Shown here: positions 46,201-53,409 of the stretch, piece after piece
How positions within the stretch are numbered: position 1 is the stretch's first letter
Layout: every line of letters begins with the position of its first letter
Source: Nostoc parmelioides FACHB-3921
Lineage (GTDB): Bacteria; Cyanobacteriota; Cyanobacteriia; Cyanobacteriales; Nostocaceae
Reading direction: 5' to 3'
DNA: 64,000 nt
Assembly: GCF_014696625.1 (NCBI RefSeq)
Contig: NZ_JACJQL010000008.1
Span: 1 to 64,000, forward strand
Position numbers and translations under genes: made by a program
The notes under the pieces: model-generated
What the model was told of the DNA's origin: nothing
What the model saw: the letters and a program-made list of their open reading frames with translations, nothing else
Database searches by the model: none

Positions 46201-48414
46201 TGGATCTTGCGTTTGCCAGGGATGAATGATGCCTGAGTATTGTATACCTGTAGTGTGATAGTTCTGTAAGTACTGAGTTTGTCTATAGTAACGCCGTAGA
46301 TAATAAATCCATAACTTTGGAGCTAGCGGTAATCTTCCCTGTTTGTAAGCAGTTATAGCTTTGATTACTACACCACGTATAAATAAGAAAAGATTTATTT
46401 TGCTTTCTTTACCATTCACCTTTTTATTCCGGTTTGGTTGTATAAATTGAACACGTCGAGTAAAACAGCAAATACTTTCACCAGTTTCTAAAATTGCCCA
46501 AATTTGAATACCTATATAGCCAGAAGTTGGATTAGTCACAATTAAATTAGATGTAAATCCTGATGAACTTGCATTTTCTATATCTGAATAAAATTTAGCT
46601 ACATCAGTGCGTGTAAAACCATATTCAATTTGCTCTTCTTGTAAATCTTCTCTTACTAATATTAGAGAGTTAATTTTAGTTTTTTTACTAAAAATCCAGC
46701 CAGAAATTTGTAATATATTATTAATATTATTTTCTTGAACATTTGGTGATTCTAAATTACCTACCAGATATCCATTAGGGGAGATTTCACGGATTCTCAA
46801 TATTTTAGTAAATAGTTTTAAAAATGGATTGTTAAATAATTTTATCCTTAGGTTTATTTTCTGATAATCCAGTTTTCTTTGTGTATATTTTAATTTAGAT
46901 TGTAATCTTTCTAACTCAGCGTGTAGTTGAGACTGCGATCGCTCTAATTCTGTTTGAGTTTGCTGTAGTTGAGACTGCGAGCGCTCTAGTTCAGCCTGTA
47001 GCTGAGACTGCGAGCGCTCTAATCGTATCTGAGTTTGCTGTATTTGGGACTGCGATCGCTCTAGTTCAACCTGTAGATGAGACTGTGATCGCTCTAATTG
47101 GTCTTTAATTTCTTGTACTTCTAATTTTAATCCTTCTATTGCTTTATTTTGGCTTTTTACTTCTATGTTCTTAATATAATATTTCAGAGATTTACTAACT
47201 TCTTCAATATTTTGAATTGTTTCATTAATGGGCAAAATAAGATTTGATGGTGTTTCCAATATTTCAGCAATCTTATCAAAATGATCATCAATTTTTTTGA
47301 TAATTTCTGATAGGTTTCTATGTTCTCTTTTTTGCTGCTGGATTAATTGATGCAACGAAGTTTTCAGTATACTAGCTTGATTTATAATATTTTGCTCAAG
47401 CCCCATGATTTTTGCAATTCCTTTAATTTTCTCTAAATCAGAAAAATTGATTAACAAATTAGGAATTCCATAAGCATAAGCTGTGATATTACCATGTAAG
47501 CTAGTACCAGCAAAATAATCTGAATAAGCAATTACAGTAGCGATTTTTTTAATATCTATATCTCCACATAATAAAAACGTTCTCTTGTCTATTTCTGCTT
47601 GTAATTTTTGTAAAATTACTTGATCTTTATGACATAATCCAATAGGTAAAAATACAATTTCTATCTCAGGACATATTAAAATTATTTCCTTAATCGCTAA
47701 TACTAATTCTGGCAGATACTTCATAGCATCATAATTAACTTGAAAGCACAAAACCTTACCAGATCCTGGAAATTGGTTAGTTTGAATTAGATTTCTATGT
47801 ATCTCTGTGAGATTAGTTTTAGGATAATAACGAGAAATCAAAAATGCAGTATCTGGGACTAGATAAATTTCTTGATCAATTCCAGCATCAATTAATTTTT
47901 GCCTAGACAAATCATCTCTTACGCTTATGTAAGCGATTTTTTCAAGGCTTTTTCTTAAAAGTAATGATTGTTGCTCATTAAATCGAAAAGGTATTCCGAC
48001 TGAATTCCATATAACTGGAATCCAGGAAGATAGTTTGCCTAAATCCTCTATGAAAACTTGATATGAGCGTTCTTGTTCTGCTGTTTCTTGAGAAATTCCA
48101 TAAACTGATACCATTGCAGAATCATCAAATCTGATGATATCTCCCCCACCCAAAATAATTCCTTGGTAGTTTAATATTTCCCGAAAAAATCCATCTTCCT
48201 CTAATCTAATAATTTGTTTTATATCTCTGCTTTCTTCTGGCTTAAATTTTCCACCTTTAGGTGAATAAAGTGTTATTTCTATGTTAGAAATTCTTTTACT
48301 AATTTCAGATTCAAGTATTAGCGGAAATATTAAATCACCATAGTTACATACATCGAAAGTTCCCCAATGTTGAATTTTTAAATTACTAGGTGTGAAGATT
48401 CCGGTTTCTAGCAT
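43282..48414 (-). CDS. Giant fusion: pyruvyl transferase, coiled coil, two GT2 and one GT4
   Basis: The 1710-aa protein strings together several enzymes. Residues 1-400 are a polysaccharide pyruvyl transferase domain (NYGDLIFPLIL, GIILGGGDIIRFDD, YFAGTSLHGNITAYAYG). Residues 405-525 are coiled coil with repeated LERSQSQLQ units. Residues about 560-655 hold the accessory domain shared with the 855-aa protein. Residues about 765-970 are GT2 (SLIVPVYNTPRHLLIEMIDS, LDHDDTLSCDALL). Residues about 1030-1290 are a second GT2 (VTIVIPTKDRIDLLKKCVAS, EYNDVDYCLRVV). Residues about 1310-1700 are GT4 (IIFITHNLNLEGAPLIVYNY, CASFEESFPRVLLEAMAF). It could add several sugars and a pyruvate to one chain. Each enzymatic domain looks complete. 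Confidence 0.88.
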   Translation of the reverse strand: MLETGIFTPSNLKIQHWGTFDVCNYGDLIFPLILESEISKRISNIEITLYSPKGGKFKPEESRDIKQIIRLEEDGFFREILNYQGIILGGGDIIRFDDSAMVSVYGISQETAEQERSYQVFIEDLGKLSSWIPVIWNSVGIPFRFNEQQSLLLRKSLEKIAYISVRDDLSRQKLIDAGIDQEIYLVPDTAFLISRYYPKTNLTEIHRNLIQTNQFPGSGKVLCFQVNYDAMKYLPELVLAIKEIILICPEIEIVFLPIGLCHKDQVILQKLQAEIDKRTFLLCGDIDIKKIATVIAYSDYFAGTSLHGNITAYAYGIPNLLINFSDLEKIKGIAKIMGLEQNIINQASILKTSLHQLIQQQKREHRNLSEIIKKIDDHFDKIAEILETPSNLILPINETIQNIEEVSKSLKYYIKNIEVKSQNKAIEGLKLEVQEIKDQLERSQSHLQVELERSQSQIQQTQIRLERSQSQLQAELERSQSQLQQTQTELERSQSQLHAELERLQSKLKYTQRKLDYQKINLRIKLFNNPFLKLFTKILRIREISPNGYLVGNLESPNVQENNINNILQISGWIFSKKTKINSLILVREDLQEEQIEYGFTRTDVAKFYSDIENASSSGFTSNLIVTNPTSGYIGIQIWAILETGESICCFTRRVQFIQPNRNKKVNGKESKINLFLFIRGVVIKAITAYKQGRLPLAPKLWIYYLRRYYRQTQYLQNYHTTGIQYSGIIHPWQTQDPYQRWLQTNNLSSNLLNRMRDDAKTLAPHGVKISLIVPVYNTPRHLLIEMIDSVQNQIYPNWELCIADDASSKPHVREILQQITAEDARIKVVFRPKNGHIVEATNSALEIATGDYIALLDHDDTLSCDALLHVAECVNQHPEVDWMYTDEDKINESGYHFDPQMKGAWSPEMAITHNFTHHLTIIRKTLIDQVGGMRKGFEGAQDLDLFLRVSEKITPDKVQHIPHICYHWRTHSGSTASRGTQKKYVFDSAYNAIEEAIQRRGLRAKTFLPPIAQKHGLCLHQLKWDNSLIAENPVTIVIPTKDRIDLLKKCVASLEKTVDKRFVKLLIIDDCSVEPSTHQYFNKLQQEQILQCRVIRSERKVDTFNYAQLMNLACEHIDTPYMLHLNNDIQALEPGWLEDMVGWMSIDGVGVVGAKLLYPDNTIQHSGVVVGPHNGLADHLFHRLHQDEVGYICLPHATRNVSAVTGACLLTSTNLYRELGGFDEENFAVEYNDVDYCLRVVQSGKRIVCSPQAVLMHETSASRGRSYNPQEHINFIEKYKNFVDPFFSRSLDINSMFMAINPYHYSHVNRISKAKIIFITHNLNLEGAPLIVYNYAHYFTSKTGCEISVISSKDGILRKEYENLNIQIKIVQDILPLHQESLEEYHQRLQEVAKKINLESYDLVICNTLLSFWGIAMAKLFNMPTIWHIHESQDIDASIDNFFGQASREIMQKILPDCFLNASRVVFQAEATRRIFHQFDIKDNFRTISGGVDLPKINDFRSTHGKSQLRQKYSINPQHLVISIVGTTCLRKGQHIFIEAIKELEKICADKFLNISCLIVGARNTTYIDKNYLELLKRKIQELSLKNISIYFETKDVYDFYTLSDIFVCASFEESFPRVLLEAMAFELKIISTDVFGIPEIINDGSEGYLVEPGNPKALAAAIYHCIKEPAISERLAKNAYAKVCRMFDNNNLLQQHWSLAKEVILSQP
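46890..47105 (-). repeat. In-gene coiled-coil repeats carrying HIP1-like sites
   Basis: Inside the giant fusion gene, LERSQSQ(L/I)(Q/H) units recur several times. The RSQ codons are read from GCGATCGC, GCGAGCGC or TGATCGC on the plus strand, so the peptide repeat coincides with repeated HIP1 or near-HIP1 octamers, for example at 46937 and 47056. Confidence 0.7.
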
Positions 48415-48489
48415 TAATACTTACCTCAATTCTTGATATCATAAACGGATTAACGAATTAACGAATTTTGTACTATTTTTATAATTACG

Positions 48490-49230
48490 TTATTTATTAT
48501 TTATAGAATTTAAATATTTAGCGACAACATCATGTGTTTCTCCCGATACTTTTATTTTAGATTGATCTAACCATATGGATTTATGACAAAAGTTTTTTAT
48601 AAATTTTAAATCATGCGAGACTACTAAAATAGTCACATTATCATCCCAAAATTTTTCAATTCGCTGTTCACATTTATTTTTAAATTTTTCATCCCCTACT
48701 GATAAGACCTCATCTAATATCAAAATATCTGGTTGTACATCTGTAGCAATGGAAAATCCTAGACGTGCGATCATTCCAGATGATAAACCCTTTACTGGAA
48801 CTAAAGCATAGTCTTGTAATTCAGCAAATTCCAATATTGAATTGGCTCTTTTTTTCATTTCGGCCCTAGAAAACCCTAGTAACACCCCATATAACAGGAT
48901 GTTATCCATCACAGATATTTCGACATCAAACCCAGCACCTAACTCAATTAAAGGTGCAACTTGTCCTCGGACTCTGGCTATTCCACTTGTTGGTTGCAGT
49001 ATACCAGAAATGACCTTCAATAAAGTTGATTTGCCAGATCCATTTGCGCCAATAATGCCTATTTTTTCACCTTTTTCTACAACCAAATCGATTCCGTCTA
49101 AAACCAACTTCTTGGCTGGCTTGCGATATTTACCCTCTAAAACAGATAGCAACGTTTTCTTCAAATCATAAGAAAACTCTTCTTGGGTTCGCCGCCATAG
49201 CGACACTTTATCCAGACGAATTACTTCCAT
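48490..49230 (-). CDS. Polysaccharide ABC exporter, ATP-binding subunit (Wzt-like)
   Basis: The 246-aa ATPase has Walker A in GIIGANGSGKSTLLKVISG near 75, signature KGLSSGMIARLGFSIATDV and Walker B in ILILDEVLSVGDEKF, then VSHDLKFIKNFCHKSIWLD. These match the Wzt/KpsT/TagH group that drives export of finished polysaccharides. It lacks the C-terminal carbohydrate-binding domain of O-antigen Wzt proteins, so chain recognition must lie elsewhere. Its ATG directly follows the stop of the permease gene. The giant glycosyltransferase gene lies 75 bases downstream. Confidence 0.93.
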   Translation of the reverse strand: MEVIRLDKVSLWRRTQEEFSYDLKKTLLSVLEGKYRKPAKKLVLDGIDLVVEKGEKIGIIGANGSGKSTLLKVISGILQPTSGIARVRGQVAPLIELGAGFDVEISVMDNILLYGVLLGFSRAEMKKRANSILEFAELQDYALVPVKGLSSGMIARLGFSIATDVQPDILILDEVLSVGDEKFKNKCEQRIEKFWDDNVTILVVSHDLKFIKNFCHKSIWLDQSKIKVSGETHDVVAKYLNSINNK

Positions 49231-50037
49231 CTACAGCAGATCCATAAATTGATGTCGCCACAACTGAAAACAAACCCATCCCAGGGACAACATAATTATG
49301 CCACCAAGTAGACCGCCCCAAATTAGACTTAAATCTGGTAAATTTCCTGATATTGTGATTTGACGTAAACTTTCAATAATGGGAGATAGTGGATTTAAGA
49401 CTAAAAATGGTTTGACTTGAGGTGGTACAATAGCGGCCGGGTAAAAGACTGGGCTGCTAACCCAGAGTACAAACACAACTAACTCGTAAAAGTAAGGTAA
49501 ATCCCTAAAGAAGACATACAAGGCGCTGACTAAAAATCCCACCCCGGTAGAAACTAAAGCTAAAGCCAGACAGGGAAAGAATAGTGCTAGAACGTTTATT
49601 ATACTTTTAGAATTAACGAATGTAATTATCACCAGTAAAGGGAAGGCTCCGACTGCGAACTGAAATATATTTGCCGCAACCATTGATACGGGAAACACAC
49701 TAACAGGCAAGCGGATTTTATTCAACAATGCTCCGTTGCCTACTACACTGGACAAGGCTTGGGATGTGGAGGATGAAAAAAAATTGATGACCACCAAACC
49801 AGTAAATGCTGCCAATATATAGTTCAGGATGGAATTGCCATAATAAGAAGCGAATGTTGTGCCAAAAATGGCGCTGTACAGTCCCGTCATAATCAACGGG
49901 TTTAGTAACGACCAATATACGCCTAACAAGGAACCCCGGTAGCGTACTTTGAGATTCCTCATCACTAAAACACGCAGCAGTTCCCAGTAGCGCTGCACTT
50001 GCAGCCAGTTTGAATTATTTTTAATTACAAGAGCCAT
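49231..50037 (-). CDS. Polysaccharide ABC exporter, permease subunit (Wzm-like)
   Basis: The 268-aa ABC-2-type permease has six predicted transmembrane helices and the characteristic N-terminal LLRVLVMRNLKVRYRGSLLG and YWSLLNPLIMTGLYSAIFG, with LNPLSPIIESLRQI near the C-terminus. With the adjacent ATPase it should export a lipid-linked polysaccharide across the plasma membrane. ATG at 50037 is preferred over TTG at 50043. It is the first gene of the leftward cluster, so the cluster promoter probably lies in 50038-50137. Confidence 0.93.
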   Translation of the reverse strand: MALVIKNNSNWLQVQRYWELLRVLVMRNLKVRYRGSLLGVYWSLLNPLIMTGLYSAIFGTTFASYYGNSILNYILAAFTGLVVINFFSSSTSQALSSVVGNGALLNKIRLPVSVFPVSMVAANIFQFAVGAFPLLVIITFVNSKSIINVLALFFPCLALALVSTGVGFLVSALYVFFRDLPYFYELVVFVLWVSSPVFYPAAIVPPQVKPFLVLNPLSPIIESLRQITISGNLPDLSLIWGGLLGGIIMLSLGWVCFQLWRHQFMDLL

Positions 50038-50137
50038 CTTCAAACACCACCACAGACCACAAGCGAGTTATTCGCGCATTTTATACTATCAGAGTGCATT
50101 TTTCTGCATGGAGTTAGTATTGGGATTTTATATTTTC

Positions 50138-50896
50138 TTATATAGGTAAGTTGTCTGGATTTATTCCTTGCGATCGCATATACTCTGCCAGTCTATCAGC
50201 CCGTTGACGTTCCTGTTCAGCCCGTTGACGTTCTTGTTGAGCTTGTTCTTTGAGTGTTGGCAACCAACCTGCTGCATTGTACCAGCGCAACCATAGTCCA
50301 GTGGTCTGTTGATAAGTACCATGCCAAAGACCCAAACCCAATTCTAATTCTTCTAACCAAAATCGCTTTTCTGGTAAAGGAATTGCCTGATAACGAGCGC
50401 CATTCAGTCGAAAACCTCGTAAGTTATTCTCGTAGCGGTCATAGACAACGTAGTAAGGAACGCGCAAAATCCGTTCATACACTTCCCATTTTGTTGGGGG
50501 TTTGTTCACTTCTCGTAGGGTTTGCCCTAAATCTTCTGGTTCTGTCCCTGGAGAAAGTAGTTCAACTACTAAAAAAGGAGCAACTCCTTCTTGCCAAATA
50601 ACGTAACTTAAACGTAAGTTTTGCTGTTGAGTAGCACCAGGTACTCCCAAAACCATGTACCAATCTGGGCGCTTGTACCATAAAGTATGGCGGGGGTCGT
50701 AGTAAAGGTTTAAGTCGCTGGCCAGTAAAATTTCCTCCGGTGGATAATTGGGAAGCTGACAAGTCTCACTGAGTAAATCTGCCTGGATGCAATGAAATTC
50801 GTCTGGCAAGCCTGATTCCCCTACTAATTCACTGGGTAAATCATACATTGTCGGCATGGTTTCTTGTGGTGGGCGGGGCGGCTCAGTTTGATACAT
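50138..50896 (-). CDS. Uma2-family (DUF820) putative endonuclease
   Basis: The 252-aa protein shows the Uma2 core: LASDLNLYYDPRHTLWYKRP, DWYMVLGVPGATQQQN, LSYVIWQEGVAPFLVVELLS with the conserved Glu, and VYERILRVPYYVVYDRYEN. A basic, Gln/Arg-rich coiled tail follows (about 215-245, repeated AQQERQRAEQERQRAD). It probably has the PD-(D/E)XK fold. The biological role is unknown. It lies 23 bases downstream of a second Uma2 gene, in tandem. Confidence 0.87.
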   Translation of the reverse strand: MYQTEPPRPPQETMPTMYDLPSELVGESGLPDEFHCIQADLLSETCQLPNYPPEEILLASDLNLYYDPRHTLWYKRPDWYMVLGVPGATQQQNLRLSYVIWQEGVAPFLVVELLSPGTEPEDLGQTLREVNKPPTKWEVYERILRVPYYVVYDRYENNLRGFRLNGARYQAIPLPEKRFWLEELELGLGLWHGTYQQTTGLWLRWYNAAGWLPTLKEQAQQERQRAEQERQRADRLAEYMRSQGINPDNLPI

Positions 50897-50919
50897 GACT
50901 TTTACCTCAGCGAATTTGC

Positions 50920-51732
50920 TTAACTCAAACTATCTGGGTCAACGCCTAGAGAACGTAAATATTCTGCCAACAGTTGCGATCGCTCCTGTTCTTGCTGCAA
51001 TCTTATTTCAGCCTCAGATAACTGTTGTTGTGATTCAGATAACTGTTGTTGTGACTCAGATAACTGTTGTTGTGATTCAGATAACTGTTGTTGGGCTGCT
51101 ATTGCTTGTTGTTGGGCTGATATCGCCTCTTGTTGTATCGCCATAGCAGCTTCTTCTGGCGTTGGTACTAAATTACCCTCGGCATTAAAATAGCGAAGTT
51201 TACCTTCTTGTATACCTAGATACAGACCAAGTACCTCACTCCAACGCCAGCCACGGCTATCAGGTAGGATTTCTTGATACCTATTACCTATCAATTCAAA
51301 ACCAGCAAATTCTAGACTTTCTGGGGAAAACCAAAAATACTCAGGTGTATGAAATCGATTCTCATACAAGCTTTTCTTTAAATTTCGGTCAACATCAGCC
51401 GTACTGTCAGAAAGTAACTCAATAATTAAATCTGGATAACGACCATCTTCTTCCCAGACTACCCAAGAATTGCGGGGGCGCTTTTCAGTATCCTTCACCA
51501 AAAAAAAGTCCGGGCCTCGGAAATCTCGATTTCGCAACTGCTGACGGCTAAAGTATATTGTCAGATTGGCACCAATAAAATAGTCATTTGTATCACGCCA
51601 TAGCCATTCTAGGCAAGTTACTAGCAGTAATAGCTGCATATAATGCAACGAAGTTTCCATTTCCGGCTCATCACTTAACAACCGAGTTGCATCGGGCATT
51701 TGTTGTTCTAGCTGTTGCGCTGTGACAAACAT
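50920..51732 (-). CDS. Uma2-family (DUF820) protein with heptapeptide-repeat tail
   Basis: The 270-aa protein has the Uma2 core (FRGPDFFLVKDTEKRPRNSW, YPDLIIELLSDSTADVDRNL, YENRFHTPEYFWFSPE) and is closer to the protein at 12578-13279 than to its tandem neighbour. The C-terminus (about 195-262) is a Gln-rich coiled coil with four QQLSESQ-type heptapeptides. Start is ATG at 51732. Function is unknown. Confidence 0.87.
   Translation of the reverse strand: MFVTAQQLEQQMPDATRLLSDEPEMETSLHYMQLLLLVTCLEWLWRDTNDYFIGANLTIYFSRQQLRNRDFRGPDFFLVKDTEKRPRNSWVVWEEDGRYPDLIIELLSDSTADVDRNLKKSLYENRFHTPEYFWFSPESLEFAGFELIGNRYQEILPDSRGWRWSEVLGLYLGIQEGKLRYFNAEGNLVPTPEEAAMAIQQEAISAQQQAIAAQQQLSESQQQLSESQQQLSESQQQLSEAEIRLQQEQERSQLLAEYLRSLGVDPDSLS
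51012..51092 (-). repeat. 21-base in-gene tandem repeat encoding QQLSESQ
   Basis: A 21-base unit (plus strand about CAGATAACTGTTGTTGTGAT) is repeated about four times near the 3' end of the Uma2 gene and encodes QQLSESQ heptapeptides. Near-identical copies imply recent expansion by slippage. Confidence 0.85.
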
Positions 51733-51780
51733 GGTTTTATACCTGATTGCGGATTATTCTAATTTTAAGCTTTGGCTCAA

Positions 51781-51815
51781 TAGTCATTAGTCAATAGTCG
51801 TTAGTCAACAGTCAA
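51781..51815. repeat. Heptamer short tandem repeat (STRR)
   Basis: TAGTCAT, TAGTCAA, TAGTCGT, TAGTCAA and CAGTCAA run head to tail upstream of the Uma2 gene, in the divergent spacer before the petP-like gene. Confidence 0.75.
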
Positions 51816-51910
51816 AAGTTCTGTCCCTGGTTTCTTCTCCCCAAATCGTATAACCGATGAGTACCGGATTCAGCTAAACTGAAACTTGGTTTATTGCGTT
51901 TTATGTAGGC

Positions 51911-52105
51911 ATGGAAATCGGACAAAAGGTTAAGGTGTTTCGTTTGCGCGATCGCGTTTCTGCTCCAATCGCCAAAAAGCTCGGAGAAGTCGGTATCATC
52001 GAGGGTTACAAGGTAACTGATGGTGCTGGTATCGGTGTAGTGGTGAAGTTTAACGACAATACTTCCACTTGGTTTTTTGAAGATGAAATCAAACCAGTGT
52101 CATAG
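51911..52105 (+). CDS. petP: DUF2862 protein, cytochrome b6f subunit PetP-like
   Basis: The 64-aa protein begins MEIGQKVKVFRLRDRVSAPI and contains GEVGIIEGYKVTDGAGIGVV and STWFFEDEIKPV. This is the DUF2862 pattern, an SH3-like small fold. In Synechocystis the family member Ssr2998, renamed PetP, is a peripheral cytoplasmic-side subunit of the cytochrome b6f complex that affects electron flow. The name rests on family recognition. Neighbours include chlG, another photosynthesis gene. Confidence 0.8.
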   Translation: MEIGQKVKVFRLRDRVSAPIAKKLGEVGIIEGYKVTDGAGIGVVVKFNDNTSTWFFEDEIKPVS

Positions 52106-52189
52106 AAGCAACTCTAGGTAGAAGCTAAGAGTATTTGCCTAGTGTTAAGTTGGAATTGAACAGACCTGCGGTAATTGGAAATCAAGATA

Positions 52190-53290
52190 ATGGCCCTGAT
52201 ATTGACATTTTTGGGCAAAAGTGGCGTAGCGCGAACAAAAATAGCGATCGCCACAGCCAAGTCATTGGCAAGTCAAGGCAAGCGGGTACTTCTAGCAGGA
52301 TTGGCAGAACCAGTATTGCCCCTCCTGTTAGAGCAAACCCTAACCCCTGACCCCCAGCAAATTGCCCCCAATCTAGAAGTTGTACAGTTTCAATCTTCTG
52401 TGTTGCTGGAACGCAATTGGGAAGAAGTGAAAAAACTTGAGGCGCAATATCTCCGCACGCCCATTATCAAAGAGGTGTACGGTCAAGAACTGGTAGTATT
52501 ACCGGGGATGGACAGCGCCTTGGCTTTGAATGCGATTCGTGAATATGATGCCAGTGGTAAGTATGATGCGATCGTCTACGATGGCACAGGCGACGCTTTC
52601 ACTTTACGGATGTTGGGGTTACCGGAATCTCTAAGCTGGTATGTACGGCGCTTTCGGCAATTGTTTGTCAACTCTGATTTAGGTAAAACTATCGCCGAAT
52701 CACCCTTGATTCAACCGTTAATCAGCAGCTTTTTCAACGTCAATTGGACAGCAGATAACTTTGCTCAACCTACCAATCAAGTCAATAATTTCCTAGATAA
52801 GGGAAAAGAGGCACTGGCTGACCCCAAGCGAGTTGCTGCTTTTTTGGTCACTACAGCAGACCCTCTAGAAGTTGTCAGTGTACGTTATTTATGGGGTAGC
52901 GCTCAACAAATCGGGTTAACGATTGGTGGTGTGATCCAGTTATCCTCACAAACAGAGGGCGACTTATCGGCAGAATTTACACCCTTACCTGTAACTGTTG
53001 TTCCTGACGTTGCTAAAGGTGAGTGGCAACCTTTAATAGATGCCCTCCCCAATTTTGTTGAGCAAGCAGTAAAAGCTCCCCCTCCGATTACTATCGACAC
53101 CCATAATCGTCAGGTACGCCTCTTTTTACCCGGATTTGATAAAAAACAGGTCAAACTCACCCAGTACGGCCCGGAAGTAACAGTAGAAGCCGGTGACCAA
53201 CGAAGGAATATTTTCTTACCTCCCGCACTCAGTGGTAGACCTATCACTGGGGCAAAGTTCCAAAATAATTATTTGATCATTTCTTTTTAA
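52190..53290 (+). CDS. ArsA/Get3-like ATPase with altered P-loop and Hsp20-like tail
   Basis: The 366-aa protein begins LILTFLGKSGVARTKIAIAT. In Get3/ArsA this loop is GKGGVGKT; here the signature Lys is kept but the P-loop Lys is Arg (VARTK), which may impair ATP hydrolysis. LFVNSDLG, VTTADPLEVVSVRYLW and LTIGGVIQLS follow the ArsA layout. The last 65 residues (VRLFLPGFDKKQVKLTQYG, ending NNYLIISF) form an alpha-crystallin/Hsp20-like domain. ArsA-like proteins with such a tail occur in cyanobacteria and chloroplasts (Get3d and relatives). A role in membrane-protein targeting is inference. ATG at 52190 is chosen over TTG at 52175. Confidence 0.85.
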   Translation: MALILTFLGKSGVARTKIAIATAKSLASQGKRVLLAGLAEPVLPLLLEQTLTPDPQQIAPNLEVVQFQSSVLLERNWEEVKKLEAQYLRTPIIKEVYGQELVVLPGMDSALALNAIREYDASGKYDAIVYDGTGDAFTLRMLGLPESLSWYVRRFRQLFVNSDLGKTIAESPLIQPLISSFFNVNWTADNFAQPTNQVNNFLDKGKEALADPKRVAAFLVTTADPLEVVSVRYLWGSAQQIGLTIGGVIQLSSQTEGDLSAEFTPLPVTVVPDVAKGEWQPLIDALPNFVEQAVKAPPPITIDTHNRQVRLFLPGFDKKQVKLTQYGPEVTVEAGDQRRNIFLPPALSGRPITGAKFQNNYLIISF

Positions 53291-53409
53291 GTTGTGGGGA
53301 CTGGGTATTGGGGATTGGGGATTGGAGATGGGGAAAAATAAATTTTCCTAATCGCTAATCTTCAAGACCTAAAGCGTTTCTCTGTATACCCTAATTACGA
53401 ATTACTATT

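Noticed and set aside
50895..51146. Rightward open frame with VVIQITVV repeats opposite the Uma2 repeat tail
   Set aside because: The repetitive hydrophobic peptide is just the antisense reading of the 21-base QQLSESQ repeat.
52135..52350. 71-codon open frame overlapping the start of the ArsA-like gene
   Set aside because: It is a different reading frame of the ArsA-like coding sequence with no ribosome binding site or recognisable family; the overlapping frame is clearly the real one.
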